NCBI GenBank assembly: GCA_023383705.1
Contig: JAHDYM010000010.1
Coordinates: 1 to 57,192, forward strand
Source: Gammaproteobacteria bacterium
GTDB lineage: Bacteria; Pseudomonadota; Gammaproteobacteria; Steroidobacterales; GCA-2729495
DNA length: 57,192 nt
Direction of reading: 5' to 3'
Positions 9,251-17,053 of the stretch are shown piece after piece. The notes below the pieces were generated by a model, which ran no database searches, had not been told where the DNA came from, and worked only from the letters and a program-made list of their open reading frames with translations. The position numbers and the translations under genes are program-made. Each line of letters starts with the position of its first letter. Position 1 is the first letter of the stretch.

Positions 9251-10177
9251 TTAAGCAAGCGACTCGAGCCAGCCCCACTTGTCGGTGGTGCGGCCGTTGA
9301 AGAGTCCGAAGAAGGCGTTCTGGAGTGCAGTCGTGACCGGTCCGCGCGTGCCCGAACCGACGGTGATCCGGTCCACCGACCGGACCGGGGTGATTTCCGC
9401 AGCCGTGCCGGTGAGGAAGATCTCGTCGGCCACATAGAGCATCTCGCGCGGAATGCCCTGTTCACGGATGGGTATGCCGAGTTCGCGCGCCAGCGTCATC
9501 ACCGCATCGCGGGTGATGCCCTGCAGGACCGAATCGGTGGTGGCAGGCGTGACGATCGCGCCATCGCGCACCAGGAACAGGTTTTCACCGGCCCCCTCGC
9601 TGACGGTACCGTTGGTGGACAGCGCGATGCCTTCGGCGAAGCCGCGCTCGCGTGCCTCCAGGCTGATCAGGGTACTGGACAGGTAGTTGCCGCCGGCTTT
9701 GGCCAGCGTCGGAATCGTGTTGGGGGCCGCGCGCTGCCAGGAGGAAATGCAGACATCGACGCCCTGCTCGAGCGCGCCCGCGCCGAGGTAGGCGCCCCAT
9801 TCCCAGGCGGCAACGGCGACATCGACCGGGTGGCCGGGCGGCGGGGCGAGGCCCACTTCGCCGTAGCCGCGAAAGGCGATCGGCCGGATATAGGCGCTGC
9901 CCAGCTTGTTGCGGGTCACGACATCACGGCAGGCTGCGTTGATCACATCGGGCGTCCACGGGATGTCGATGCGGTGTATGCGTGCCGAGTCGAACATGCG
10001 TCGCGTGTGTGCAGCGAGCCGGAAGACGCGCGGACCATCCGGGGTCTGGTAGACGCGGATGCCCTCGAATACGGACGAACCGTAATGCAGGGCATGCGTC
10101 ATCACGTGGACTCGCGCATCGTTCCACGGAATCAGCTTGCCGTTGAACCAGATCCATTCTGTCGTCCTGATTGCCAT
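9251..10177 (-). CDS. ilvE: Branched-chain amino acid aminotransferase IlvE
   Basis: 308 aa fold-type IV PLP enzyme, last step of leucine, isoleucine and valine synthesis. The PLP lysine is Lys160 (TLAKAGGNYL), with HALHYGSSVFEGIRVY (about 28-43), the arginine in YIRPIAFRGYG and the PLP-phosphate segment EGAGENLFLV. Embedding ilvE between leuA and leuC puts the shared terminal transaminase under leucine control. It starts 33 nt after leuA ends. Confidence 0.96.
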   Translation of the reverse strand: MAIRTTEWIWFNGKLIPWNDARVHVMTHALHYGSSVFEGIRVYQTPDGPRVFRLAAHTRRMFDSARIHRIDIPWTPDVINAACRDVVTRNKLGSAYIRPIAFRGYGEVGLAPPPGHPVDVAVAAWEWGAYLGAGALEQGVDVCISSWQRAAPNTIPTLAKAGGNYLSSTLISLEARERGFAEGIALSTNGTVSEGAGENLFLVRDGAIVTPATTDSVLQGITRDAVMTLARELGIPIREQGIPREMLYVADEIFLTGTAAEITPVRSVDRITVGSGTRGPVTTALQNAFFGLFNGRTTDKWGWLESLA

Positions 10178-10210
10178 GCTCTTTCCTCGGCTATTGGTCT
10201 TCGCAAACTC

Positions 10211-11800
10211 TCAAAGGTGTACCGTCTGGTCTTCCGCCGGTGATTCCGGGGGCTTGCCCCCTGCCTGCTGCCGGCAGATCCGGTTGAGCACGTCGAGGTA
10301 GGCAAGCGCACCGGCCTCGACGATATCGGTGCTGACACCGCGACCGCGGTGGGATTGTCCGTTTTCGCTGACGGTTACCGTGACCTCGCCCTGGGCGTCC
10401 TCTCCGGTCGTGGCGCTGTGCACCTCGAAGTTCTTCAGCTCGAGGCTGATGCCCGTGGCCCGCTCCATCGCCTTGAAGGAGGCTTCCACCGGGCCATCGC
10501 CGACCGCTGCCTCGTCGACGATCCGGCCGTCGGCGTGGCGCATGCGCAGCGCGGCCGCGGCGATCGCGCCGGTGCCGGCGGAGATGTGCAGCTCGACCAT
10601 TTCCCAGGGCCCGGTGCCGCCGGTGTCGGCCGACAGCAGGCCGGTATTCATGATGATGGCCTCGATGTCGCCGTCGAACATGTCTTTCTTGCGGTCGGCG
10701 AGCTTCTTGAACTCGGCGAACGCCACATTGAGCTGTTCGTCGTCGAGGTTGAAGCCGAGCTGCTGCACCCGTTCCCGGAAAGCATGGCGGCCGCTGTGCT
10801 TGCCAAGCACGAGATTGGACTTGCTGATGCCGATGTCCTCGGGATTCATGATCTCGTAGGTGGATGCGTGCTTCAGCATGCCGTCCTGGTGAATCCCCGA
10901 CTCATGGGCGAAGGCGTTCTCGCCGACCACGGCCTTGTTGCGTGGTATGTGCATGCCGGTGATGCTGGAGACCAGCCGGCTGGTCGGGTACAGGCGCCGC
11001 GTCTCGATGCCGACCTCGAGGCCATAGTGATTGGCCCGCGTGCGCAGCGCCATCACCACTTCCTCGAGCGAACAGTTGCCGGCCCGCTCACCGATGCCGT
11101 TGATCGTGCACTCGATCTGGCGAGCGCCGGCCGATACCGCAGCCAGGCTGTTGGCAACCGCCATGCCGAGGTCGTCGTGGCAGTGCACGCTGAGCATGAC
11201 CTGGTCGATGTTCCGCACGTGCGTGCGCAGGTAGTTGAACAGGGAGGCGAATTCCTCGGGCACCGTGTAGCCGAGCGTATCCGGGATGTTGACCGTGCGA
11301 GCGCCGGCGGCGATCACTGCGCTGACCACATCGGCCAGGTAAGCCGGTTCGGTGCGTGAGGCGTCTTCGGCCGAGAACTCGACGTCTGCACAGTGCTGTC
11401 TCGCGAGTTGCACGCCCTCGACAGCGCGGCGAATGATTTCCTCCTTCGCCATGTGCAGCTTGTAGGTGCGGTGAATCTCGCTTGTGGCGAGAAACACGTG
11501 GATGCGGCTGCGCTGTGCCGGCTTCAATGCGGCTGCCGCGCGCTCGATGTCCTTCGGGTGGCAACGCGCCAGGCTGCAGATTACCGGTCCGCTGATTTCG
11601 GTGGCAATCGCCTGCACCGACTCGAAGTCGCCGGGGGAGGCCGCCGCGAAACCGGCTTCGATGACGTCGACGCGCAGGTCGCGCAGCGCCGAGGCAACCC
11701 GCAGTTTCTCGCCCAGGGTCATGCTGCAGCCGGGCGCCTGCTCACCATCGCGGAGCGTTGTATCGAAAATGATGACCCGATCCTGGCCCTGCCCGTTCAT
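10211..11800 (-). CDS. leuA: 2-isopropylmalate synthase LeuA
   Basis: 529 aa from the ATG at 11798-11800; GGGAGGG lies just upstream. It condenses acetyl-CoA with 2-oxoisovalerate and is normally inhibited by leucine. The catalytic DRE-TIM barrel is N-terminal ([16 protein letters not shown] at about 11-26; [30 protein letters not shown]), followed by the linker and C-terminal LeuA regulatory domain (from about 385). A 20-codon longer reading is open upstream but would run into the attenuator spacer and lacks a ribosome site. First enzyme gene of the leu operon. Confidence 0.96.
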   Translation of the reverse strand: MNGQGQDRVIIFDTTLRDGEQAPGCSMTLGEKLRVASALRDLRVDVIEAGFAAASPGDFESVQAIATEISGPVICSLARCHPKDIERAAAALKPAQRSRIHVFLATSEIHRTYKLHMAKEEIIRRAVEGVQLARQHCADVEFSAEDASRTEPAYLADVVSAVIAAGARTVNIPDTLGYTVPEEFASLFNYLRTHVRNIDQVMLSVHCHDDLGMAVANSLAAVSAGARQIECTINGIGERAGNCSLEEVVMALRTRANHYGLEVGIETRRLYPTSRLVSSITGMHIPRNKAVVGENAFAHESGIHQDGMLKHASTYEIMNPEDIGISKSNLVLGKHSGRHAFRERVQQLGFNLDDEQLNVAFAEFKKLADRKKDMFDGDIEAIIMNTGLLSADTGGTGPWEMVELHISAGTGAIAAAALRMRHADGRIVDEAAVGDGPVEASFKAMERATGISLELKNFEVHSATTGEDAQGEVTVTVSENGQSHRGRGVSTDIVEAGALAYLDVLNRICRQQAGGKPPESPAEDQTVHL

Positions 11801-11874
11801 CGCTGCCCTCCCGACTTCAGGTGAACCGGAACATCCGGGACCTGCCGCTGCCACTGACAATTCATCGCCAATAG

Positions 11875-11904
11875 AAAAAACCCCGCCACCTTGCGGGTGC
11901 GGGG
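11875..11904 (-). terminator. leuA attenuator (Rho-independent terminator in the leader)
   Basis: Read on the minus strand, CCCCGC-ACC pairs with GGU-GGCGGGG (stem 11881-11904, one bulged G) and is followed by six U (11880-11875). It sits between the leader peptide stop and leuA. Its 5' arm CCCGCACCC (11895-11903) can instead pair with GGGCGCGGG (11941-11949) at the end of the leader peptide, 8 of 9 bases, giving an antiterminator. Confidence 0.88.
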
Positions 11905-11933
11905 TCTCGTTGACTCATGAGGCAATCAGCCAG

Positions 11934-12008
11934 TCAGACGCCCGCGCCCAGGCTTCGCAGTACCAGGGGCAGACCGTACGAAGATGCGCTGATCGTTAAC
12001 AACCGCAT
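11934..12008 (-). CDS. leuL: Leucine leader peptide (attenuation control of leuA)
   Basis: 24 codons, M-R-L-L-T-I-S-A-S-S-Y-G-L-P-L-V-L-R-S-L-G-A-G-V, stop TGA. Six of 24 residues are leucine (codons 3, 4, 13, 15, 17, 20), including the rarer TTG and TTA. CUUCGUAC can fold with GUACUGCGAAG within codons 9-19 (pause hairpin), the antiterminator 5' arm spans codons 20-23, and the terminator follows 30 nt later. This is the classic ribosome-mediated arrangement: stalling at Leu codons frees the antiterminator, full translation lets the terminator form. A TTGACA lies about 30 nt upstream (12038-12043). The remaining stretch up to 12152 holds only this leader and the signals listed for the plus strand. 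Confidence 0.88.
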   Translation of the reverse strand: MRLLTISASSYGLPLVLRSLGAGV

Positions 12009-12037
12009 GCCGGAATGGTCTTGTAAGCAGGTTGCCT

Positions 12038-12043
12038 TGTCAA
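12038..12043 (-). promoter_or_regulatory. Possible -35 box of the leu operon promoter
   Basis: A perfect TTGACA on the minus strand 29 nt before the leader peptide. No convincing -10 stands 16-18 nt downstream (ACCATT is the best at 18 nt), so the promoter call is weak. Confidence 0.35.
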
Positions 12044-12094
12044 CCGCGGCCGGCCGCTGCCGGGCAGTGACCATGAGGCTGCGTGCTATGCTCG

Positions 12095-12122
12095 AAACCG
12101 CCATGCCGGAGGCGGTTTTTTT
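12095..12122 (+). terminator. Terminator-like hairpin in the leader of the ferredoxin gene
   Basis: AACCGCC (12096-12102) pairs with GGCGGTT (12111-12117) around an 8-nt loop, and the T run continues to 12122. No plus-strand gene precedes it. A -10-like TATGCT lies just upstream at 12087-12092. It may end readthrough entering from the left, or be a short leader attenuator. Confidence 0.6.
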
Positions 12123-12152
12123 CCGGGGTTCAGGACATTTGACGGAGCAGGA

Positions 12153-12473
12153 ATGCCCAGGCTGATTTTCAGGCAGGCCGACGGCCGGAAGGTCGAGGTA
12201 CTGGCCCCCGCAGGCAATACAGCCATGGAGGCGGCAGTCGACAACGGGGTCACCGGAATCCTCGCCGAATGCGGCGGTGCATGCGCCTGTGCGACCTGTC
12301 ACGGCTATATTGCCGAGGCCTGGCTGCCGCGGCTGAAGCCCATGGAAGAAATGGAAGACGCCATGCTGGATGCGGCAATCGACCGGCGGACCAACAGTCG
12401 CCTGCTGTGCCAGATCGAACTCGGGCCGGAACTCGACGGCCTTGAAATCACCGTCGCCGAAAACGGAGCCTGA
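12153..12473 (+). CDS. Adrenodoxin-type [2Fe-2S] ferredoxin
   Basis: 106 aa, soluble. The cluster ligands are Cys40, Cys46, Cys49 (C-x5-C-x2-C) and Cys86 (LLCQIEL), the vertebrate/bacterial adrenodoxin spacing. The acidic helix LKPMEEMEDAML (61-72), which docks redox partners in this family, is present. Such ferredoxins pass electrons from a ferredoxin reductase to cytochrome P450s or other oxygenases, or to Fe-S assembly; no P450 or reductase gene is in the window. A GGAG stands 5 nt before the start. It is followed after 8 nt by an FAH-fold gene and probably co-transcribed with it. Confidence 0.93.
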   Translation: MPRLIFRQADGRKVEVLAPAGNTAMEAAVDNGVTGILAECGGACACATCHGYIAEAWLPRLKPMEEMEDAMLDAAIDRRTNSRLLCQIELGPELDGLEITVAENGA

Positions 12474-12481
12474 TACCGCTT

Positions 12482-13339
12482 ATGCGTCTCGTCACACTGG
12501 ACAGCCGGGAAGTTGGTGGTCGACCAGCCGTCAGCCTGCCTTCGGGCGAAATACTTGATCTCACCGTAGCCAGCGCAACGCTCGGTGCTTCCCAATGGCG
12601 GCCACAGTCGGTGGTCAGCGTGCTTGCGCAGGGCGAGGAGGGTGCGGCGCATGTGGCCCGCCAGATCGCCGAGATCGATGCGGCCACCGCTCCCGAGCGC
12701 CAGGCCTGGCGGGCTACCGGGCGGCTGCTGCCGGCGGCCGGTACGCAGTTGATGGCACCGATCAGGCGACCGGGCCTCTTGCTGATGGTGCAACGTGGTA
12801 CCGGTCCGGCACCCGATGCCTATATCAAGAATCCGAATGCAGCCGTGGGTCCGGATGCCCGCATCGCCATTCCTGCCAGTCGCGAGGAACCGCTCGCCGG
12901 TCTGGCCATGCCGGGTATCGTGCTGGGGCGTGCGCTGTATGCCGCCAGCGTGGAACAGGCAGCAAGGGCCATCGCCGCGGTCACGCTGGTCGCCGACCTC
13001 GGTTGCGCCGGTTCCTCGTCTGCCGGTCCGGCCGCCCGGCAGTTTCCGGGCGCCTGCGTGCTCGGACCCTGTATCGTTACCCTCGACGAATGGCCTGACC
13101 GGGTCGTGCCCGGTGCGGTGGTGGCGGTCAACTCGCATCCGGTCGGCGGCCGCATGCCGGACCTGCCGCTGCAGGACGCCGCCAGGGTGCTGGCGCAATT
13201 GTCGGCGAGCTATGCCTTTCGGCCGGGCGATATCGTGGCCTTGTCATCTGGCGGCGGGCAGTTCCGGATCGGCTGCGGCGATCGCGCCAGCATCGCGATC
13301 GACAGCAGTCTCGAACTGCGCTTCACGGTCGCTGACTGA
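12482..13339 (+). CDS. FAH-fold protein with degenerate metal site
   Basis: 285 aa. The C-terminal part follows the layout of the fumarylacetoacetate hydrolase family: GPDARIAIPAS, GIVLGRALYAASVEQAARAIAAVTLVAD (about 141-168), LGPCIVTLDEW, VNSHPVGGRMPD, then the beta-rich end with GDIVALSSGGG. In active members the segment before VLGR carries an E-x-E pair and the following helix leads into a D-x-T-x-R-D motif. Here these read L-A-G-L-A-M-P-G and A-D-L-G-C-A-G-S, so the usual metal ligands are not seen. I infer either a non-catalytic or altered-chemistry member. The tight spacing to the ferredoxin gene suggests a shared function. Substrate unknown. Confidence 0.7.
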   Translation: MRLVTLDSREVGGRPAVSLPSGEILDLTVASATLGASQWRPQSVVSVLAQGEEGAAHVARQIAEIDAATAPERQAWRATGRLLPAAGTQLMAPIRRPGLLLMVQRGTGPAPDAYIKNPNAAVGPDARIAIPASREEPLAGLAMPGIVLGRALYAASVEQAARAIAAVTLVADLGCAGSSSAGPAARQFPGACVLGPCIVTLDEWPDRVVPGAVVAVNSHPVGGRMPDLPLQDAARVLAQLSASYAFRPGDIVALSSGGGQFRIGCGDRASIAIDSSLELRFTVAD

Positions 13340-13369
13340 GGGCGGATTGCCCGGCTGCCCAGCTGCTGC

Positions 13370-14215
13370 TCAGCTGCCTAAGGCCGCCTGGACCGCATCC
13401 CACAGCATGCGGCCGGCGGTGATGCCCAGGAAGATTCCGAAGGCCTGGCGCAGGCGATGCTGGCTGAGGGTGTGGGCAAGCCGTGCACCGAGCGGTACCG
13501 TCAGCAAGGTGGTCGGCACGATCAGCAGCAGCCCGAGTACGTTCACATATCCCACGCTGAAGTCCGCAAGCCCCGGTGCGTTCCAGCCACCGATGGCAAA
13601 GCCGATGGTGGCCGGCACGGAAATGACCAGGCCAAAACCCGAGGAAGTGCCGACAGCGCGGTGAATCGGCGTGCCGAACAGCGTGAGCGCAGGCACGCTG
13701 AAGGTGCCGCCACCGATACCCATCATCGCGGACAGGCTGCCGATCATCACCGGGAAACCCAGGCTTGCACGCCCGCGGGGCAGGCGCGCGCCGAGGCGCC
13801 AGTCGGGATTGCCAAGTCCCATCTGCAGGGCCATCAGCATTCCGACTACGCCGAATATGGAGGTCAGTACGCTGAAGTCCGCCAGCGTCGCCAGCCAGGT
13901 GCCGGCTACCGAACCGCCGAACACGGCCGGTGCCCAGGCCCTGAACAGCTCCGGATCGAAGCCGTCGCGCTGCATGTGCGCGCGTACCGAGCGTATGCTG
14001 GTCGGTATGATGGTTGCCAGCGATGTGCCGACCGCCAGGTGCATGCGCACGCCCGGATCGATGCCCAGGTAGCTGAAGAGGTGATAAAGCACCGGCACGA
14101 CGACGATGCCGCCGCCAACGCCGAGCAGGCCAGCGAGTACGCCAGCGACGAGGCCGGTGGCCGCCAGCAGCGGCACCAGCCAGAGCAGCAGGGCGGTGGT
14201 TTCAGCGGTGAACAA
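13370..14215 (-). CDS. TSUP-family (TauE/SafE) membrane permease
   Basis: 281 aa, about eight hydrophobic helices. Two family repeats are visible, each with the glycine-rich signature: AGLLGVGGGIVVVPVL (about 28-43) and SAMMGIGGGTFSVPAL in the second half. The repeat also shows MHLAVGTSLATIIPTS and HRAVGTSSGFGLVISVP. The family moves sulfite, sulfonates or organic anions across the inner membrane; the substrate here cannot be told. It stands alone, convergent to the FAH-fold gene and divergent from the methyltransferase gene. Confidence 0.9.
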   Translation of the reverse strand: MFTAETTALLLWLVPLLAATGLVAGVLAGLLGVGGGIVVVPVLYHLFSYLGIDPGVRMHLAVGTSLATIIPTSIRSVRAHMQRDGFDPELFRAWAPAVFGGSVAGTWLATLADFSVLTSIFGVVGMLMALQMGLGNPDWRLGARLPRGRASLGFPVMIGSLSAMMGIGGGTFSVPALTLFGTPIHRAVGTSSGFGLVISVPATIGFAIGGWNAPGLADFSVGYVNVLGLLLIVPTTLLTVPLGARLAHTLSQHRLRQAFGIFLGITAGRMLWDAVQAALGS

Positions 14216-14275
14216 GCGCAGTCCTTTGGCCGGCGGGGCGCGCCAGTCTAACGCCTGTATGGAGATCAGTCAGTC

Positions 14276-14941
14276 ATGTCCACTCGTTCCCTGAATCTCG
14301 ATGACCGGCTTTATGCCTACCTGCAGGATGTGTCGCTGCGCGAACCGCCGCTTCTCGCGAGACTGCGTGCCGAAACTGCAGGGCTGCCCATGGCGGTGAT
14401 GCAGATCTCGCCGGAACAGGGGCAGTTCATGGCATTCCTGCTGAAGCTGAGTGGCGCGCGTCGCTGCCTCGAGATCGGCACCTTTACCGGCTACAGCGCC
14501 CTGGTCTGCGCACTGGCGCTGCCTGCGGACGGGCAGCTGGTGGCACTGGATGTCAGCGAGGAGTGGACGGCGATTGCGCGTCGCTACTGGGCAGAGGCTG
14601 GCGTTTCAGGCCGCATCGACTTACGGCTCGGTGCCGCCAGTACGAGCCTGCGCACGCTGCTGGCGGAAGGCCAGCGGGGCAGCTTTGATTTCATCTTCGT
14701 CGATGCCGACAAGACCGGCTACGACGATTACCTGGAGCAGGGCCATGAACTGCTACGCACCGGTGGACTGATGATTTTCGACAATGTGCTGTGGAGCGGA
14801 CTGGTTGCGGACCCCGACGCAATGGATGCCGATACCCGTGCGCTGCGCGCGCTCAACCTGAAACTCAGGGACGATCCGCGCTTCGACCTGTCGATGATCC
14901 CGCTGGGCGACGGCCTGACGCTGGTGCGCAAGCGCGGCTGA
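14276..14941 (+). CDS. Class I SAM-dependent O-methyltransferase (catechol/caffeoyl-CoA type)
   Basis: 221 aa cytosolic Rossmann enzyme. SAM-binding motif I is CLEIGTFTGYSALVCALALP (about 62-81), the acidic motif II follows in LVALDVSEEW, and the metal-binding aspartate lies in FIFVDADKTGYDDYLE with FDNVLWSG after it. These are hallmarks of the cation-dependent small O-methyltransferases of the caffeoyl-CoA/catechol group. Acceptor unknown. Convergent with the VOC gene, 4 nt between stops. Confidence 0.9.
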   Translation: MSTRSLNLDDRLYAYLQDVSLREPPLLARLRAETAGLPMAVMQISPEQGQFMAFLLKLSGARRCLEIGTFTGYSALVCALALPADGQLVALDVSEEWTAIARRYWAEAGVSGRIDLRLGAASTSLRTLLAEGQRGSFDFIFVDADKTGYDDYLEQGHELLRTGGLMIFDNVLWSGLVADPDAMDADTRALRALNLKLRDDPRFDLSMIPLGDGLTLVRKRG

Positions 14942-14945
14942 GCGT

Positions 14946-15776
14946 TCAGCCCGGGATGATTTCCAGCATTTCGCCGGCGGCACCGCGTATGCAACCGGTC
15001 GTAGCCTGCCCGGCAGCCGCAAAGCTCACGATGGCAATTCCGGGCGGCAGTTCGTGCTGTTCGGCCGGGAGCGGCAACGCAGCGGCCGGCATTTCGTCCG
15101 CCTCGATGTAGCAGCGGCCGGCCAGCGGCAGTGCCGCGATCCGGAAGCGGTGTTCGCGCGAGAGGCCGAATTCCAGGGCCATGGTCTGCACGCGGGATTC
15201 CAGTGCCGGTGCGCGCGGCACCGCGAAGCGTGTCGCGTAGAAATCCTGCATGGCGTCCAGCGAGGCGCCACCAACGATCACGATGAAGGTACGGTCGACG
15301 GCGCAGCGTGCCGGTGGCGAATCCAGGCCCGGCACGGGTTTCTTGAACTCGGTCAGGTAGAGAATTTCGCCGCCCGGGCCACGGATCTGCATGGCACGGA
15401 TATCCGGGCAGAAGGACAGATCCATCGGCGGCGCGACGATTTCGAAGGGCGAAGCGGCAAGGCGTTCGGCGAGGGGATCGACCTTGTCGACGATCAGTTC
15501 GGCAGCGTTCCAGCCATGGCGGCCGAAGGCCCGGTAGCCCGGCTGCGCCGGCATCTCGATGAAACGGAACACGAAGTCATCGGCAGCGGCCGGTGCCATG
15601 TGCAGCATGCGCCGGCCTTCGGCACCGGGCGTGCGCCACAGCCGGGCCTGCGCGGCGCTGACGGTGTCGTAACCGAGCACACGGTAGCCGAGGTGAGCGG
15701 CGTAAACCGTTTCGGCGGCAGCAAGGTCCGGGGTGCTGATCGTGACGCCGGCGATCGGACCGATGGCCGCGTTCAG
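14946..15776 (-). CDS. VOC-fold protein, paralogue of the one at 44832-45740
   Basis: About 276 aa if read from a CTG at 15774-15776 that overlaps the CoA-transferase stop; a GTG at 15678-15680 would give 244 aa. The longer start is preferred because the extra residues (IGPIAGVTISTPDLAAAETVY) form a normal first VOC strand and line up with the N terminus of the second copy. Two VOC (glyoxalase/dioxygenase-fold) modules are visible. Shared landmarks with the paralogue: WNAAEL, APPMDL, GEILYLT, VDRTFIVIVGGASLDAMQDFY, LPPGIAIVS. Enzyme activity unknown. It is co-oriented and translationally coupled with the CaiB-type gene. Confidence 0.75.
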   Translation of the reverse strand: MNAAIGPIAGVTISTPDLAAAETVYAAHLGYRVLGYDTVSAAQARLWRTPGAEGRRMLHMAPAAADDFVFRFIEMPAQPGYRAFGRHGWNAAELIVDKVDPLAERLAASPFEIVAPPMDLSFCPDIRAMQIRGPGGEILYLTEFKKPVPGLDSPPARCAVDRTFIVIVGGASLDAMQDFYATRFAVPRAPALESRVQTMALEFGLSREHRFRIAALPLAGRCYIEADEMPAAALPLPAEQHELPPGIAIVSFAAAGQATTGCIRGAAGEMLEIIPG

Positions 15777-16987
15777 ATGACCCCCTGTGCGCGCAGGGCC
15801 GCAAGCTTGTCCGCCGTGAAGCCGAGCAGGCTGGCGAGCGTCTCGTCGGTGTGTTCGCCAAGTTCCGGCGCCGGGCGACGGATCCCGCCGGGTGTGGCCG
15901 AGAGCTTCGGTGCGACGTTCTGCATGCGCAGTTCGCCGAACTTCGGGTGCATGGTCGTGACGATGGCCTGCCGGGCGCGGAAGTGCGCATCCTCGAGCAT
16001 TTCCGGCGTGCGGTAGATCTTGCCCGACGGGATGCCGAACTTTTCCATCAACTCCTCGAGCACCGGTGCATCGATGGTACGGGTCCAGTCCGCGATCAGG
16101 TCGTCGAGTTCGGTCTGCCGGGCGCCACGCGCAGTATGCGTCGCGTAGCGCTCGTCCTTTGCGAGTTCCGGGCGGCCCATGGCTTCGGCCAGCCGGCCAA
16201 ACACCGTGTCCTGGTTGGCGGCGATCAGGATCATGCCGCCATCGCGCGTCGGATAAACGTTCGAGGGCGCCACGTTCGGCAGGATCGCGCCGGTTCTTTC
16301 GCGGATGTAGCCGGTCTTGTCGTACTCCGTGACCAGCGACTCCATCATGTTCAGCACGGCTTCGTAGATCGCCGAGTCCACGATCTGGCCCTGGCCGGTC
16401 TTTTCGCGGTGATACAGCGCGCTGAGCGCGCCGATGCAGGCGAAGGTTGCGGCGAGCGAATCGCCGATGCTGATGCCCATGCGGCTTGGCGGCGTGGACG
16501 GGTCACCACAGACATAGCGCAGTCCGCCCATGGCCTCGCCGACGGCGCCGAATCCGGCACGGCTGGCATAGGGGCCGGTCTGGCCGAAGCCCGACACGCG
16601 GATCATGATCAGCCGCGGATTGATCTTCTGCAGTTCCTCGAAAGAGAGGTTCCAGCGTTCCAGCGTGCCGGGACGGAAATTTTCGAGCAGGAAATCCGCC
16701 TTCGACACCAGTTGCCGGACGATCTCCTGGCCTTCCTTGACGCGGAGGTTGACCGTCACGGATTTCTTGTTGCGACCGACCACCGGCCACCACAGGGACA
16801 TGCCGTGGGACTTCTCCCGGCCCCATTCACGCATCGGGTCGCCCTGTCCGGGCGGCTCGATCTTGATTACCTCGGCGCCAAAATCGCCCATCAGCTGCCC
16901 GCAGAAGGGTCCTGCCAGCAGCGTGCCCATTTCGACAAGACGCAAGCCCGCCAGCGGGCCTGCAACTGATTTCTGTTCGTTTGTCAT
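15773..16987 (-). CDS. Family III CoA-transferase (CaiB/BaiF type)
   Basis: 404 aa from the ATG at 16985-16987; the much longer open frame upstream is the antisense of the next gene. Signatures: LAGLRLVEMGTLLAGPFCGQ near the N terminus, DFGAEVIKIEPPGQGDPMR, NKKSVTVNLR, FLLENFRPGTLERW, and the catalytic aspartate at about 176 in GISIGDSLAA. The family moves CoA between acids such as carnitine, oxalate/formate or 2-hydroxyacids. Beside it, divergently, is an HMG-CoA-lyase-like gene, a common pairing in which the transferase activates a branched acid that the lyase then cleaves. Substrate unknown. Confidence 0.93.
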   Translation of the reverse strand: MTNEQKSVAGPLAGLRLVEMGTLLAGPFCGQLMGDFGAEVIKIEPPGQGDPMREWGREKSHGMSLWWPVVGRNKKSVTVNLRVKEGQEIVRQLVSKADFLLENFRPGTLERWNLSFEELQKINPRLIMIRVSGFGQTGPYASRAGFGAVGEAMGGLRYVCGDPSTPPSRMGISIGDSLAATFACIGALSALYHREKTGQGQIVDSAIYEAVLNMMESLVTEYDKTGYIRERTGAILPNVAPSNVYPTRDGGMILIAANQDTVFGRLAEAMGRPELAKDERYATHTARGARQTELDDLIADWTRTIDAPVLEELMEKFGIPSGKIYRTPEMLEDAHFRARQAIVTTMHPKFGELRMQNVAPKLSATPGGIRRPAPELGEHTDETLASLLGFTADKLAALRAQGVI

Positions 16988-16998
16988 CACCGTTATTC

Positions 16999-17026
16999 TT
17001 GTATCGCTGACTCCGGTGTATAGAAT
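16999..17026 (+). promoter_or_regulatory. Probable sigma-70 promoter of the lyase gene
   Basis: TTGTAT (16999-17004), 16 nt, TAGAAT (17021-17026) in the divergent gap between the CoA-transferase and lyase genes. The expected transcript start near 17033 leaves a leader of about 20 nt. Confidence 0.55.
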
Positions 17027-17053
17027 AGCGGAATTCACCCGCCCTGTAAGGCC

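Noticed and set aside
12104..12165. Short ORF starting inside the terminator loop before the ferredoxin gene
   Set aside because: It would encode a peptide across the T run with no ribosome site; open by chance.
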